In this document: piece after piece, positions 54,668 to 63,725 of the stretch | How the letters are laid out: the number at the start of each line of letters is the position of its first letter | Numbering within the stretch: the first letter of the stretch is position 1 | Assembly: GCA_036821825.1 (NCBI GenBank) | Contig: DAISIV010000001.1 | Location: 1-64,000, forward strand | DNA: 64,000 nt | Source of the DNA: CAITZA01 sp937915285 | GTDB taxonomy: Bacteria > Desulfobacterota > Desulfomonilia > Desulfomonilales > Desulfomonilaceae | Direction of reading: 5' to 3' | Notes under the pieces: model-generated | Database searches by the model: none | What the model was told of the DNA's origin: nothing | The model's input: the letters and a program-made list of their open reading frames with translations, nothing else | Made by a program: the position numbers and the translations under genes

Positions 54668-55792
54668 ATGACCCGAATATTGGTGACGAACTTTCACCCT
54701 AAAGGTGGGGGTGGTCACGTTCCATACATCCTGGCGCTGATCAAACACTTCAATCACTCAGGAAATGTCCTGGGGGTCGTATCTCCGGCAGAATCCCAGA
54801 TATACCGGTTCCTGTCGGAGGCTTCCTACCCGCATCTATATGAATGCGATTTCCCGGGCATCTCCTACAGACATATTTCCGACGTTCTTAAAAGCCTCGT
54901 GCGCTTCAGACAGATAGCCAGGGATTTCAAACCGGATATAGTTCATACAAATGGTGGCGATTTGTACACTGTAATCTGGAGTCATCCATTCAGGCGATCA
55001 TTCAGGATTGTCCGAACCCATCACGCCGTAAGAACAATCAGTAACAGCTTTTATCACCGGCTTATTTACGGCGGGACGGTTGACAAGAACATCTTTGTCT
55101 CAGATTCATCCATGCGGTTATGCCTGAATTCAGGCATAAAACTTACTAATGGCATAGTGATTGAAAACGGCATCGACGCAGACCTTTACAAACCTATTCC
55201 CAGGAATATGGAACTGGCAGCCAGCCTCGGAATAGACGATGACACATTCTGTTTCGGATCCTGCGCAGGGACGATGCCTTACAAGAGGGTAGACACCATC
55301 ATCAAGGCAGCCAGCCAACTGAAGAATCAACGCAAGTTCGCCATAATTGCCCTGGGAGACAAGGATTTTGGTGAACAGTTAGGCAGACTGGCTTCCGAAT
55401 TAGGAGTAGAAAGGTTCATTTACGCTGGTTTTCATAGAAACGTCATTCCATACATTTCACTTTTCGATGTGGGTTTCATCCTCAGTGATTCAATAGAGAC
55501 CATATCTTTTGCTGCCAGGGAAATGATGGCCATGGGAAAGCCGCTATTATCATCCTCCTACTCGGGCCTGGTTGAAAATATTACGGACGGAGTCAACGGA
55601 TTCCTGGTAAGCCCAGGTGATGTAGATGCAATTGCCGGCGCCATGAAGAAGTTCCTGGACATGAGACCTGAGCAGTTGCATGAGTTTTCTGTAAAAGCCC
55701 GCGAGAAGGCGGTTCAAAGCTTTGGGATAGAAAATATGATGCGGCTTCAAGCCCAAGTCTATTCATCCGTCCTCAATCCGACCGGGAAATAG
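54668..55792 (+). CDS. GT4-family glycosyltransferase
   Basis: A 374-residue GT-B protein. N-terminal domain begins ILVTNFHPKGGGGHVPYI; the C-terminal donor-binding domain has GSCAGTMPYKRVDTIIKAA and the E-x7-E-like region FAAREMMAMGKPLLSSSYSG, then NGFLVSPGDVDAIAGA. It uses a nucleotide sugar donor for surface polysaccharide assembly. GGGGAG precedes the ATG. It is one of four GT4 genes in the locus. Confidence 0.88.
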   Translation: MTRILVTNFHPKGGGGHVPYILALIKHFNHSGNVLGVVSPAESQIYRFLSEASYPHLYECDFPGISYRHISDVLKSLVRFRQIARDFKPDIVHTNGGDLYTVIWSHPFRRSFRIVRTHHAVRTISNSFYHRLIYGGTVDKNIFVSDSSMRLCLNSGIKLTNGIVIENGIDADLYKPIPRNMELAASLGIDDDTFCFGSCAGTMPYKRVDTIIKAASQLKNQRKFAIIALGDKDFGEQLGRLASELGVERFIYAGFHRNVIPYISLFDVGFILSDSIETISFAAREMMAMGKPLLSSSYSGLVENITDGVNGFLVSPGDVDAIAGAMKKFLDMRPEQLHEFSVKAREKAVQSFGIENMMRLQAQVYSSVLNPTGK

Positions 55793-56176
55793 GGCAACTT
55801 CAAGCCCAGATATCAACCGGATTTCCAATTGAATTGGGAGAACTTTGGCATCCTCGCCGAAATTACGCATTAAATCTCCTAAAAACCTTGCGTATTTAGC
55901 ATGTTCAGAGAATTCATTGAAAGTCTTTTCCCTGAATCCAAACCCTCGACCTGACTACAACCGAACACCAGTGAGGCATCGTGGGGGGCACATGTCGCAG
56001 TGAGGGGTGTTGAAAACATGCATACCTGACGGTTTCATATGAATTGTCACTCAGCCAGATCAAATTCGAACCATTTTCTATGATTTAAAGAGCGTTCTTG
56101 ACTTTTACGTGACAATCTGTGAATATCCAGTGTAGAAAAAGGGAAATAATAATCATAGATTGGGAGCCTTTAGTCC
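55793..56176. other. intergenic region before the Wzz-like gene
   Basis: About 384 bp without a supported gene. A TTGACT at 56098-56103 with an imperfect GAATAT 17 nt later may be part of a promoter for the downstream genes. Confidence 0.35.
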
Positions 56177-57622
56177 GTGGCGCGTTTCGAAGCTAAAGAC
56201 AGGGGTGAAGGAAACAGTTTGTCCCTGAAGGACTACGTAGAGGCATTCTATACCCGAAAACAGATCTTCTTCATCTGTGTCATTGTCACTCCTCTGATAG
56301 CTTTGATAGTCAGCTTCCTGATCCCGAAGGTTTATTCGGCCTCAACCAAGATTTGGGCAAAAGAACAGCGGACCGGCGATCCTTTCAAGGTTGAGGATAC
56401 CCGTTTTTCTTTCCTCAAAGATCAGCAGGAGCTTATTCTCAGCAATACGGTTGCCTCCAGAGTCCTGGAAACTCTGCCCCCCGAGTCACTTGACGGCACA
56501 GAAAAGAAAGCCTGGAATCAACTCTCCAGCGAACAGCAAACCAAGATGGTGGATAGCCTCAGAAAGAACATTGAGGCGGAAATTGATCCTGGCGCTCTTG
56601 AGGGAGGCTCGAGCTTCATTCTGATAAAGGTTAAGGCCGGCTCGGCTTCATTAGCGGCCCAATTGGCAAATCTCTATGCCGATCGATACATAGAGTATTA
56701 TTACGAACTGAAAAGCAAAAACGCCCATGAGTCTTACAGGTTCCTGGAAACCCAGTCCGACCAGGTAGCCAGGTTTCTGGAAGAGAGTGAGTCAAAACTC
56801 AGGGATTTTGAGCTGAAACTAGGGCCCAAACTCATTCCGCTGATAGAACTCACCAAGCAGGGGACTTCCGCCAGTTTCACGGAATCATACAGATTCATCG
56901 GGTCTTATGACCAGTATGCCTCGGATTACGCTGAGCGCTCCAAGGCTCTGGCCCTTTTGCAGGATCTCAAAAAAGAAACCGGTGGACGATTTGTCCCTCT
57001 TGACAGTAGCTCTAAGAATCTCTCCCTGATCCATGTCAGGGATAACCTTGAAAACCTGAGGCTGAAACTGGCCCATGTCAAACAGCGCAGAACTGAGAGG
57101 TTCGATGATGTGGGGATGCTGCAAAACGAGGTTTCCTATGCAGAAGACCTTCTTAAAGGACAGATCCGCGAGGATTTTGAATCCAGAAACGTTGATCAAA
57201 TAGCTTCTCGGGAAAAACTCGAATTCATGCAGAAGCGGGTCGCAGAGATTGAAAAGGATTTACTAGACATAGTCGAACACCGTGTCACATATGAAAAATT
57301 ACGCAGGGACGTGGACAACCAGTCGGCGATTTACAAAAAAGTGCTTGAAGAACTTGAAAGCGCAAGAATAGCGGCTGAGATGAGTGTTCACAAGGCTGCC
57401 ACCATTTATGTCATCGACAAAGCTTTGCCTCCATTCAAGGCCATCAGACCAAACAAAGTCCTAAATCTGGTCCTTGGATTAATAGGGGGCGTAATAATCG
57501 GTGTTGGGCTCATTATGATAAGCGCATACCTCGACCAAACAATAAGACGGCCCGAACAAATTACCGAGTACTTGGGGCTTGAGGTTCTCGGGTCCATTTT
57601 GAACTACCGCAAAAGAAAATAG
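56177..57622 (+). CDS. Wzz/GumC-type polysaccharide chain-length protein
   Basis: A 481-residue inner-membrane protein with a hydrophobic segment near each end (about 30-55, FFICVIVTPLIALIVSFLI; about 435-460, LVLGLIGGVIIGVGLIMISAYL) and a long coiled-coil periplasmic part between. The C-terminal DQTIRRPEQITEYLGLEVLG is the usual Wzz-type tail. It sets polymer length with a cytoplasmic CpsD-like ATPase; it lacks a fused kinase domain, so the separate proteins at 39307 and 62683 could be its partners. GTG start with GGGAG about 11 nt upstream. Confidence 0.9.
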   Translation: MARFEAKDRGEGNSLSLKDYVEAFYTRKQIFFICVIVTPLIALIVSFLIPKVYSASTKIWAKEQRTGDPFKVEDTRFSFLKDQQELILSNTVASRVLETLPPESLDGTEKKAWNQLSSEQQTKMVDSLRKNIEAEIDPGALEGGSSFILIKVKAGSASLAAQLANLYADRYIEYYYELKSKNAHESYRFLETQSDQVARFLEESESKLRDFELKLGPKLIPLIELTKQGTSASFTESYRFIGSYDQYASDYAERSKALALLQDLKKETGGRFVPLDSSSKNLSLIHVRDNLENLRLKLAHVKQRRTERFDDVGMLQNEVSYAEDLLKGQIREDFESRNVDQIASREKLEFMQKRVAEIEKDLLDIVEHRVTYEKLRRDVDNQSAIYKKVLEELESARIAAEMSVHKAATIYVIDKALPPFKAIRPNKVLNLVLGLIGGVIIGVGLIMISAYLDQTIRRPEQITEYLGLEVLGSILNYRKRK

Positions 57623-57728
57623 ATTGAGTCGCATCACCACGGAATATAGAGCCTGATTGGGTTCTAGTACTTTGGCGCAGCTCTGGAAACCTTCTGGCGG
57701 CATATTACTTTTGCCTGCTGAGTAAGAA

Positions 57729-58478
57729 ATGTCCAAAAACTCAAATGAGTTTCACAGAGACGGAGAATTGCTTGAAAAACTGTACAGGAAGTTTGCCTGG
57801 GGTGGAGCCAGAGTTTCCGGATGGCGTCAACATTTCAAATTTCTTAGCAAAAAAGTTGCCTGGATAGTCTTTCTTGAAAGCGCACTAGCTCTTAAACGGA
57901 CCCTGGATATAATCGGTTCGGTTTTTGGCCTTTTGATATTTTCTCCGATTTTTGCGGTGGCGGCGCTGGCTATCAAGCTTGAAGACGGCGGGCCTGTTTT
58001 TTTCATCCAGGACAGGGTTGGCAAACGCGGAAAAATATTCAGGATGTATAAATTCAGATCCATGATTATTGAGGCAGATAGTCAGAAGGAGAGTTTACAG
58101 TCTGAGAATGAGGCCGGAGACATAATTTTCAAGATACGGGATGATCCAAGAATAACCAGAGTAGGAAAGATCCTGCGAAGGTTTAGCATAGACGAGGCCC
58201 CCCAGCTATATAATGTTTTGCTTGGAGACATGTCCATGGTCGGCCCCAGGCCGGCCATTCCAGGAGAGGTTGCCAAATATACCTTTTCAGACAGACGCAG
58301 ACTCGATGTAATACCCGGGATAACCGGACTGTGGCAGGTCAAAGGACGAAGTGAAATAGATTTTCAGGGACAGGTGAGCCTCGACATACAATACATTGAG
58401 AGCCAATCTTTCTGGGGCGACATCGTCATACTACTCAAAACCATCCCGGCAGTCCTTTCAGGTCGAGGAGCGTATTGA
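57729..58478 (+). CDS. initiating sugar-phosphate transferase (WcaJ/PssY type)
   Basis: A 249-residue polyprenol-phosphate phosphoglycosyl transferase. It has one membrane-reentrant hydrophobic segment (DIIGSVFGLLIFSPIFAVAALAIK) and the family catalytic core: GPVFFIQDRVGKRGKIFRMYKFRSM (the Asp-Glu region is in KLEDGGP) and GDMSMVGPRPAIPGEV, GITGLWQVKGRS. It starts the repeat unit by transferring sugar-phosphate to undecaprenyl phosphate. A short form without the WcaJ membrane domain. Confidence 0.93.
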   Translation: MSKNSNEFHRDGELLEKLYRKFAWGGARVSGWRQHFKFLSKKVAWIVFLESALALKRTLDIIGSVFGLLIFSPIFAVAALAIKLEDGGPVFFIQDRVGKRGKIFRMYKFRSMIIEADSQKESLQSENEAGDIIFKIRDDPRITRVGKILRRFSIDEAPQLYNVLLGDMSMVGPRPAIPGEVAKYTFSDRRRLDVIPGITGLWQVKGRSEIDFQGQVSLDIQYIESQSFWGDIVILLKTIPAVLSGRGAY

Positions 58479-58602
58479 AACAGCAGTAGATTGGGTCACG
58501 CCAGTAGTATTTTTATTGGATTATTTCTTTCAAGCCAACAAAACCTCCTTGAGGGTTATGATTTGAATTCGAGTGACTGTTTGATCTTAACGAGGAACGG
58601 GT

Positions 58603-59781
58603 ATGCCTGAAAAACCTCTCACCATAGGGTTCATGACGGTCAAAGGAATTGATTACGGTGGTGGTATTGAGTCAGTGACCGAGAGGCTCGGGGCAAAACT
58701 TGTCGAACGTGGGCACAGGGTCGTAGTCTTCTCCGCCTCACAGTTCGGCTCACATTCGGGTCTTCACAAGGGCATGGAAATCAGGGTACGTCCTTCCATT
58801 CTCCAAAAACACCTTCACAAAATAACCCTGTTCTGCTCATCAATGTTCCCGCTTCTCTTTCGTAATGTGGTTAGTCTGCTCAGGAAGAAATTTTTTGGCG
58901 GACCGGTTGATACCGAAGAAGTTTTTGACATTCTTCATATACATGAATTCTCAATGTTTTCAGCTTTCCCCCGCTGGGTTGGTATTCCTACAGTCGTCCA
59001 GATGCATGCCTTACTCTGGAAAAGAGCCAAATGGGGCAGATTTTCCCGTATTTTCCTTAGACTAAATGACCTCACTCTAAAAAACTTTCCCAACGCAGTC
59101 ACGTGTGTCTCCAGAACAATGCAGCGGCATTTCGAAAAGGTTTTGCGTAGGAAAGTCAAATATATCCCCAACGGTGTTGAAATACCAAGGCCCAAGGCGC
59201 CGAATATTATCAGGTCTATGGGGCTGGAAGGTAATGATTACATACTGTTCGCGGCAAGGTTTGTTCCCGAGAAGGGGGCTCATTACATCATAGAAGCCTT
59301 TCAGAGACTTGATACCACCGTCAAGCTAGTAGTGGCAGGGGATGATCCTTTCGAGAAGAAATATATTCGCAGCCTACATGAAATGGCTGCTGACAATCCA
59401 AACATAATCTTTCCAGGCTATGTCACTGATGACAAATTTCTGGAATTGATTACAAACGCCAGGTTGTTCGTATTACCATCAGAAATAGAGGGGATGCCGT
59501 TGGGTTTACTGGAATCGATGAGCTATGGCAAATGCTGCGTGGTTAGTGACATTCCAGAGAACCTGGAAGCCTTAAATGGACATGGATTCATTTTTCGAAA
59601 CAGGTCTGTTGATGACCTGACAGACGTGTTGGAAAAAGTTCTTGCTGATCCCTCTGAAGCCCGTATAGTTGGAGAGAGGGCCAGGGATTATGTTTTGGCC
59701 GAATATTCATGGGATAGAATTGTAGATCAATACATAGATTTCTACAGGGAAGTAATCACTGATTTTAATAAAAGCCGATAA
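58603..59781 (+). CDS. GT4-family glycosyltransferase
   Basis: A 392-residue GT-B protein. N-terminus: TVKGIDYGGGIESVTERLGAK. Donor domain: LFAARFVPEKGAHYIIEAFQ, and LPSEIEGMPLGLLESMSYGK, which holds the E-x7-E catalytic/donor motif. GAGG sits before the ATG. It follows the initiating transferase and probably adds an early sugar of the repeat unit. Confidence 0.9.
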   Translation: MPEKPLTIGFMTVKGIDYGGGIESVTERLGAKLVERGHRVVVFSASQFGSHSGLHKGMEIRVRPSILQKHLHKITLFCSSMFPLLFRNVVSLLRKKFFGGPVDTEEVFDILHIHEFSMFSAFPRWVGIPTVVQMHALLWKRAKWGRFSRIFLRLNDLTLKNFPNAVTCVSRTMQRHFEKVLRRKVKYIPNGVEIPRPKAPNIIRSMGLEGNDYILFAARFVPEKGAHYIIEAFQRLDTTVKLVVAGDDPFEKKYIRSLHEMAADNPNIIFPGYVTDDKFLELITNARLFVLPSEIEGMPLGLLESMSYGKCCVVSDIPENLEALNGHGFIFRNRSVDDLTDVLEKVLADPSEARIVGERARDYVLAEYSWDRIVDQYIDFYREVITDFNKSR

Positions 59782-59822
59782 TAGGCATCCTCAAGTGAGC
59801 TGAAACACGCAGGTATTATGTC

Positions 59823-61028
59823 ATGAAAGTACTCTGGATATCTCCCAAATTACCCTACCCTCCCGAAAGCGGCGACAAGTTGCGTCAGTACAATCTCATG
59901 CGCAAGCTTTCATCCAGTGTAGACATTAATCTCATAGCATTTACTCTTAACATTGATGAACCAACCCGTTCTCCCGAAATGTTAGAGGTCTGCCGAAAGG
60001 TCAGGACTTTTTTTTTCAGGGAGCTGAATAACATAGAGAGAATCGCATCAATCCTGACATCGACAAGACCTTATTATGTTTCAAGATACCAGGACGCTGT
60101 GGTGACGTCGTACCTTCAGGATCAAATAAGAAACTTCCGGCCGGATGTCATACAGATTGAACATACTTATCTCGCTGAATATTTCAGACGACTCCCGTCA
60201 AAACTGAAAATGCCTTCTATTCTGACCAAGCACAACATTGACGCCGACCTGGCGCTTCAAAGCTATAAGCTGGCTGACACCCCGGTAAAGAGGGCCTTCT
60301 GGTGGTTGGAATGGAAAAAAATGTCTTTTTACGAACCACGCGTGGACAACCTCTTTTCAACTGTGGTTGTGATGTCTGAAGTAGACAAGGCTCAGATACT
60401 GGATCGAAAAAAACCGCCTTCTTCAGTCTGTGTCGTTGAGAACGGCGTTGATACAGAGAGACTGAAACCCTTGCCAGCGGTTCGCAAACCGGTACTGCTT
60501 TTCGTTGGAGCGCTCGATTACCTTCCTAATCAGGATGCTGCCATTTATATTTGCAACGAGATTCTTCCTGTTATCAGGAATTCTTTTCCGGACACACGCG
60601 TTCTCATTGTGGGCAGAAAGCCTTCTCAGGAAATCCTGAATCTAGCTTGCGGATCGGTCGAAGTTTTGGGGGACGTTCCGAGTGTGGAGCCATTCTATGA
60701 GCGTGCAGCGCTGGCAATAGTCCCGTTGCGGGCCGGAAGCGGCAGTCGTCTCAAGATTCTGGAGGCTATGGCATTGGGCAAACCGGTGATATCAACCTCC
60801 AAAGGAGCCGAAGGGCTTCAGATTGAGCCAGGTAAGGACTTTATGGTGGCTGAAGATACAGCCGGTTTTGCTGAGTCCGTAAGCAAGCTGCTCAGCAACC
60901 CTGAACTTTATGATGAGATATCCGCCAATGCTCGAAAGACAGTGGAAGAAAAATACGACTGGTCTGAAGCCGCCCGAAAAATGACCCTTATCTATGAACG
61001 GCTTGGCAGGAGTGTATTCCACAAATGA
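59823..61028 (+). CDS. GT4-family glycosyltransferase, exosortase-locus type
   Basis: A 401-residue GT-B protein. It opens WISPKLPYPPESGDKLRQYN, a signature of the sugar transferases found in EpsH/exosortase-type polysaccharide loci; the donor domain contains LLFVGALDYLPNQDAAIYI and PLRAGSGSRLKILEAMALGK. Its stop overlaps the start of the next GT gene (ATGA). No exosortase or PEP-CTERM protein is seen in the window. Confidence 0.88.
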   Translation: MKVLWISPKLPYPPESGDKLRQYNLMRKLSSSVDINLIAFTLNIDEPTRSPEMLEVCRKVRTFFFRELNNIERIASILTSTRPYYVSRYQDAVVTSYLQDQIRNFRPDVIQIEHTYLAEYFRRLPSKLKMPSILTKHNIDADLALQSYKLADTPVKRAFWWLEWKKMSFYEPRVDNLFSTVVVMSEVDKAQILDRKKPPSSVCVVENGVDTERLKPLPAVRKPVLLFVGALDYLPNQDAAIYICNEILPVIRNSFPDTRVLIVGRKPSQEILNLACGSVEVLGDVPSVEPFYERAALAIVPLRAGSGSRLKILEAMALGKPVISTSKGAEGLQIEPGKDFMVAEDTAGFAESVSKLLSNPELYDEISANARKTVEEKYDWSEAARKMTLIYERLGRSVFHK

Positions 61029-62119
61029 ATGTCACCATAGTCAATTTTTACGGTAAAGGGGGTATGTTATATTATGCGGTTGCGCTCGCAAATGCGCTCT
61101 GCCGGCGCTGTGACATACGACTGGTCTTACCGCGCAAAGAGCCCGGGTTTTACAAAGGCATCGATCAAAAGATCATGCTGGTTGAGGTGGATGTTCCTGA
61201 AGATTTTTCTCGAGCCAACCTGCTGAGGCTACCCTTTTACGCTGCCGCTTTACCGGGTTTGATCCGGAAAATTCTGAAACCTCAACCGGATATAGTTCAT
61301 TTCACCAACGAGAACATATGGCTTACGACGTTGATCCCCTTCATGGACTGTCGAAGGCTGGTGTGGACTCTTCATGATCCACTCCCGCATTCAGGGGACA
61401 GCCTGAGAAAGAAAATGGCAACAAATTTGCTTGCAAGATCAAGCAGCAAAATATTTGTCCATTATAAATTTAATTTTGAAATGGCCCAAACCCAGGGATA
61501 TGAAGCGTCAAAACTGGTTGTCATTCCACATGGTGATTATAGTTTCTATGAAAAATACGTGCGTCCGGGAGTTATACCGGGCCGAATGGTACTTTTCTGG
61601 GGCAGGATCAGACCTTACAAAGGCATTGAGACACTTGTCGATTGTCTGAAATATCTCCCCGATGACGTTCAGGTAGTCATAGCCGGGCAGGGCGCGGGAG
61701 CCTACGAATTAGCTGCAGCCAGGGACGGCCGAATCCGGTTGATTGACAAGTTTCTCTCAGAAGAGGAAATAGCTCAATTGTGTCAGGAGTGCAGCGTAGT
61801 GGCGACACCTTACACTGACGCTTCCCAATCAGGTATAGTTCCAGTGGCCTACGCATTTTCCAGACCAGTGGTAGCCACAAATGTCGGCGCCTTACCGGAA
61901 CAGGTCGAGGATGGGGTGACCGGGCTGCTTGTCCCACCCGGAGATCCAAAGGCGCTCGCCGAAGCAATAGACAAACTCCTGAGAAACCCTCACATGGCCG
62001 CTTCTATGGGAATCGCAGGTTTCAGAAAAAGCCATTCGGATATGAGTTGGGATTCTATTGCTCAGACGGTCTGTGAAACTTACGACAACATCCTTGAAAA
62101 AGTCTCGCACGGACGATGA
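61025..62119 (+). CDS. GT4-family glycosyltransferase
   Basis: A 364-residue GT-B protein (LFWGRIRPYKGIETLVDC; GAYELAAARDGRIRLI; VATPYTDASQSGIVPVAYAF, with the acidic donor motif weak; VPPGDPKALAEAIDKLL). Its start overlaps the previous GT gene by ATGA, so the two are coupled. Its E-x7-E motif is less clear than in the other copies. Confidence 0.87.
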   Translation: MNVTIVNFYGKGGMLYYAVALANALCRRCDIRLVLPRKEPGFYKGIDQKIMLVEVDVPEDFSRANLLRLPFYAAALPGLIRKILKPQPDIVHFTNENIWLTTLIPFMDCRRLVWTLHDPLPHSGDSLRKKMATNLLARSSSKIFVHYKFNFEMAQTQGYEASKLVVIPHGDYSFYEKYVRPGVIPGRMVLFWGRIRPYKGIETLVDCLKYLPDDVQVVIAGQGAGAYELAAARDGRIRLIDKFLSEEEIAQLCQECSVVATPYTDASQSGIVPVAYAFSRPVVATNVGALPEQVEDGVTGLLVPPGDPKALAEAIDKLLRNPHMAASMGIAGFRKSHSDMSWDSIAQTVCETYDNILEKVSHGR

Positions 62120-62120
62120 T

Positions 62121-62666
62121 CTAGTTGCATTGCCACCAGACTTTAATTAAACAGGGTATTCTGTCTACCCTGTCGTCCTTTATTACGTCCCTGTAATCCA
62201 TCTGACGCAGAATTTTCCCTTCCAGTTCCGGATACATTTTCACACGGACATTCAGGTTTTCGGGGGCCTGAAATACTTTTTCAAAAGGTCTCAATGGCCT
62301 GACATCAGGGGTATTAACGATGAAGGTCTTTACCTTCGACACTTCACGGTTCATGCCGACCAGTTTTCGGTCATTCCCCATGTAGAGCACGACATCTACT
62401 CTCCTGAACCCGGTAATACCAGGACGCACAATCTCCACAACCATTTGAACAAACCTGTTGAACGTATAATAGCAACTGAACGGAATATCCACATCACCCT
62501 CATAACAAAGGTAAACATCATCAGGGTAGTGTGTCTTGTAAGTAACGTATTTGTTTCGCTTAAGGGTTATGTGATGATAGAAAGGCCCATCAGAAGCTAA
62601 CACTGGCGTTTTACCCGAAATCATCAGTATCAGAATTATGGCGCCTGTCAGAAGTGTGCGCTTCAT
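62121..62666 (-). CDS. small exported protein of unknown function
   Basis: A 181-residue protein with a signal peptide (MKRTLLTGAIILILMISGKTPVLA-SDG) and a beta-rich mature part (YHHITLKRNKYVTYKTHY, VDVVLYMGNDRKLVGM). Two Cys pairs (YLCYEG, PFSC; and IPCLIKVWWQC) could form disulfides, fitting an envelope location. I do not recognise the family. ATG at 62666 has AGGGA 5 nt before it. It begins 17 nt after the CpsD-like gene on the same strand, so it belongs to that unit. Confidence 0.72.
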   Translation of the reverse strand: MKRTLLTGAIILILMISGKTPVLASDGPFYHHITLKRNKYVTYKTHYPDDVYLCYEGDVDIPFSCYYTFNRFVQMVVEIVRPGITGFRRVDVVLYMGNDRKLVGMNREVSKVKTFIVNTPDVRPLRPFEKVFQAPENLNVRVKMYPELEGKILRQMDYRDVIKDDRVDRIPCLIKVWWQCN

Positions 62667-62682
62667 TGAGTCCCTGTCAAAA

Positions 62683-63384
62683 TCAGCGGAAAAACCTGTA
62701 GAGGTATCCCGGAATTGGGTGTTCACGTTTGTTGATAATGGCCCCAATAACCCTGTCCTTAGAATCCTCGAGTCTGGCGAGGGCCTCCTTCAGGACCGGG
62801 ACCGGTCTCTCAGAGGCAGCCAGAACAAATATGACCTTGTCCATGTGACGAGCCAGAAATGCGGCGATATTGGAATCCAGCAGTGGTGGGGCGTCAACAA
62901 AAACATAATCATATCGTCTTTCTACAATAGCCATAAACGATTCCATCTCCCTGTAGTTCACCACCACCGTTTCCAGGGCGCCAGGATTTCGAAATGTCAG
63001 AAAACGCATGTTAGGCATGCTTGTTTCATATTCGTCGAAAGTGAGCACATATTGATCGTGCGGTTCCTCAATAAGCGGAACCAGCCCACCGTTTGCAAAA
63101 AGGTCGCGGGGGCCGTCTTCCCTGCAATTGGCGTCGATAACCAACACGTCTTTACCCGTCTGCATAGCCACAAAATTTGCCAGGCCAACGGTTACGGTAG
63201 TGTTGCCTTCATGCAAGGTCGAAGAACAAACAAGAAAGGTCTTGTCCTGCTCCTGGGAAATCCTGCTCCTTATGGAGGACCATATTATGTCCATTTCCCG
63301 CTGGAAGACGTCTGTCCGCGATAGTTCCCAGAAGCGGTCCTTGAAGTTAATATTCTTTTCAGTGGGCTTAGCTGTCATATTCAT
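62683..63384 (-). CDS. CpsD/CapB-like ATPase with degenerate Walker A (HEGNTT)
   Basis: A 233-residue MinD-fold protein related to the one at 39307. Walker A reads SSTLHEGNTTVTVGLANF, with Asn where the phosphate-binding Lys should be. Walker A' (VLVIDANCRED) and Walker B (YVFVDAPPLLDS) are kept. The tail has one YLYRFF and no Tyr cluster. It heads a two-gene minus-strand unit opposite to the surrounding glycosyltransferases. It probably binds nucleotide weakly or works as a partner of the Wzz-like protein. Confidence 0.8.
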   Translation of the reverse strand: MNMTAKPTEKNINFKDRFWELSRTDVFQREMDIIWSSIRSRISQEQDKTFLVCSSTLHEGNTTVTVGLANFVAMQTGKDVLVIDANCREDGPRDLFANGGLVPLIEEPHDQYVLTFDEYETSMPNMRFLTFRNPGALETVVVNYREMESFMAIVERRYDYVFVDAPPLLDSNIAAFLARHMDKVIFVLAASERPVPVLKEALARLEDSKDRVIGAIINKREHPIPGYLYRFFR

Positions 63385-63725
63385 GTCAATTCTTTCAGGC
63401 GAAAAGAAGGGACTGGAATTGTGGGTACAGTTTACCGATCACCGTCATGCGAATTGAGGCCCTGCATGACTTACAGATTGTCATCAACCTGGTTGGCGTT
63501 AACAGCCTTCCAGTCAGTGATAGACAATGCCTGATATATAGTTAATAATTTGTATTAAGGCTAAATGTCAAGTACGATTGGATTTTACACTCCAGCGGAT
63601 TTCTTCACTGATGGGAAGACATTCGGTTCCGGACTCAGATTTTATTTATCTTTGTTATAAATGGACATTGTGAGATAATTATAAAAGATTATTAAACGAT
63701 TCATCCGAGATCGGGGCTCTCCAAG
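63385..63725. other. divergent intergenic region, CpsD-like and flippase genes
   Basis: About 340 bp, AT-rich towards the flippase. It should hold promoters for both directions; none is clear to me. No gene is seen. Confidence 0.4.
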
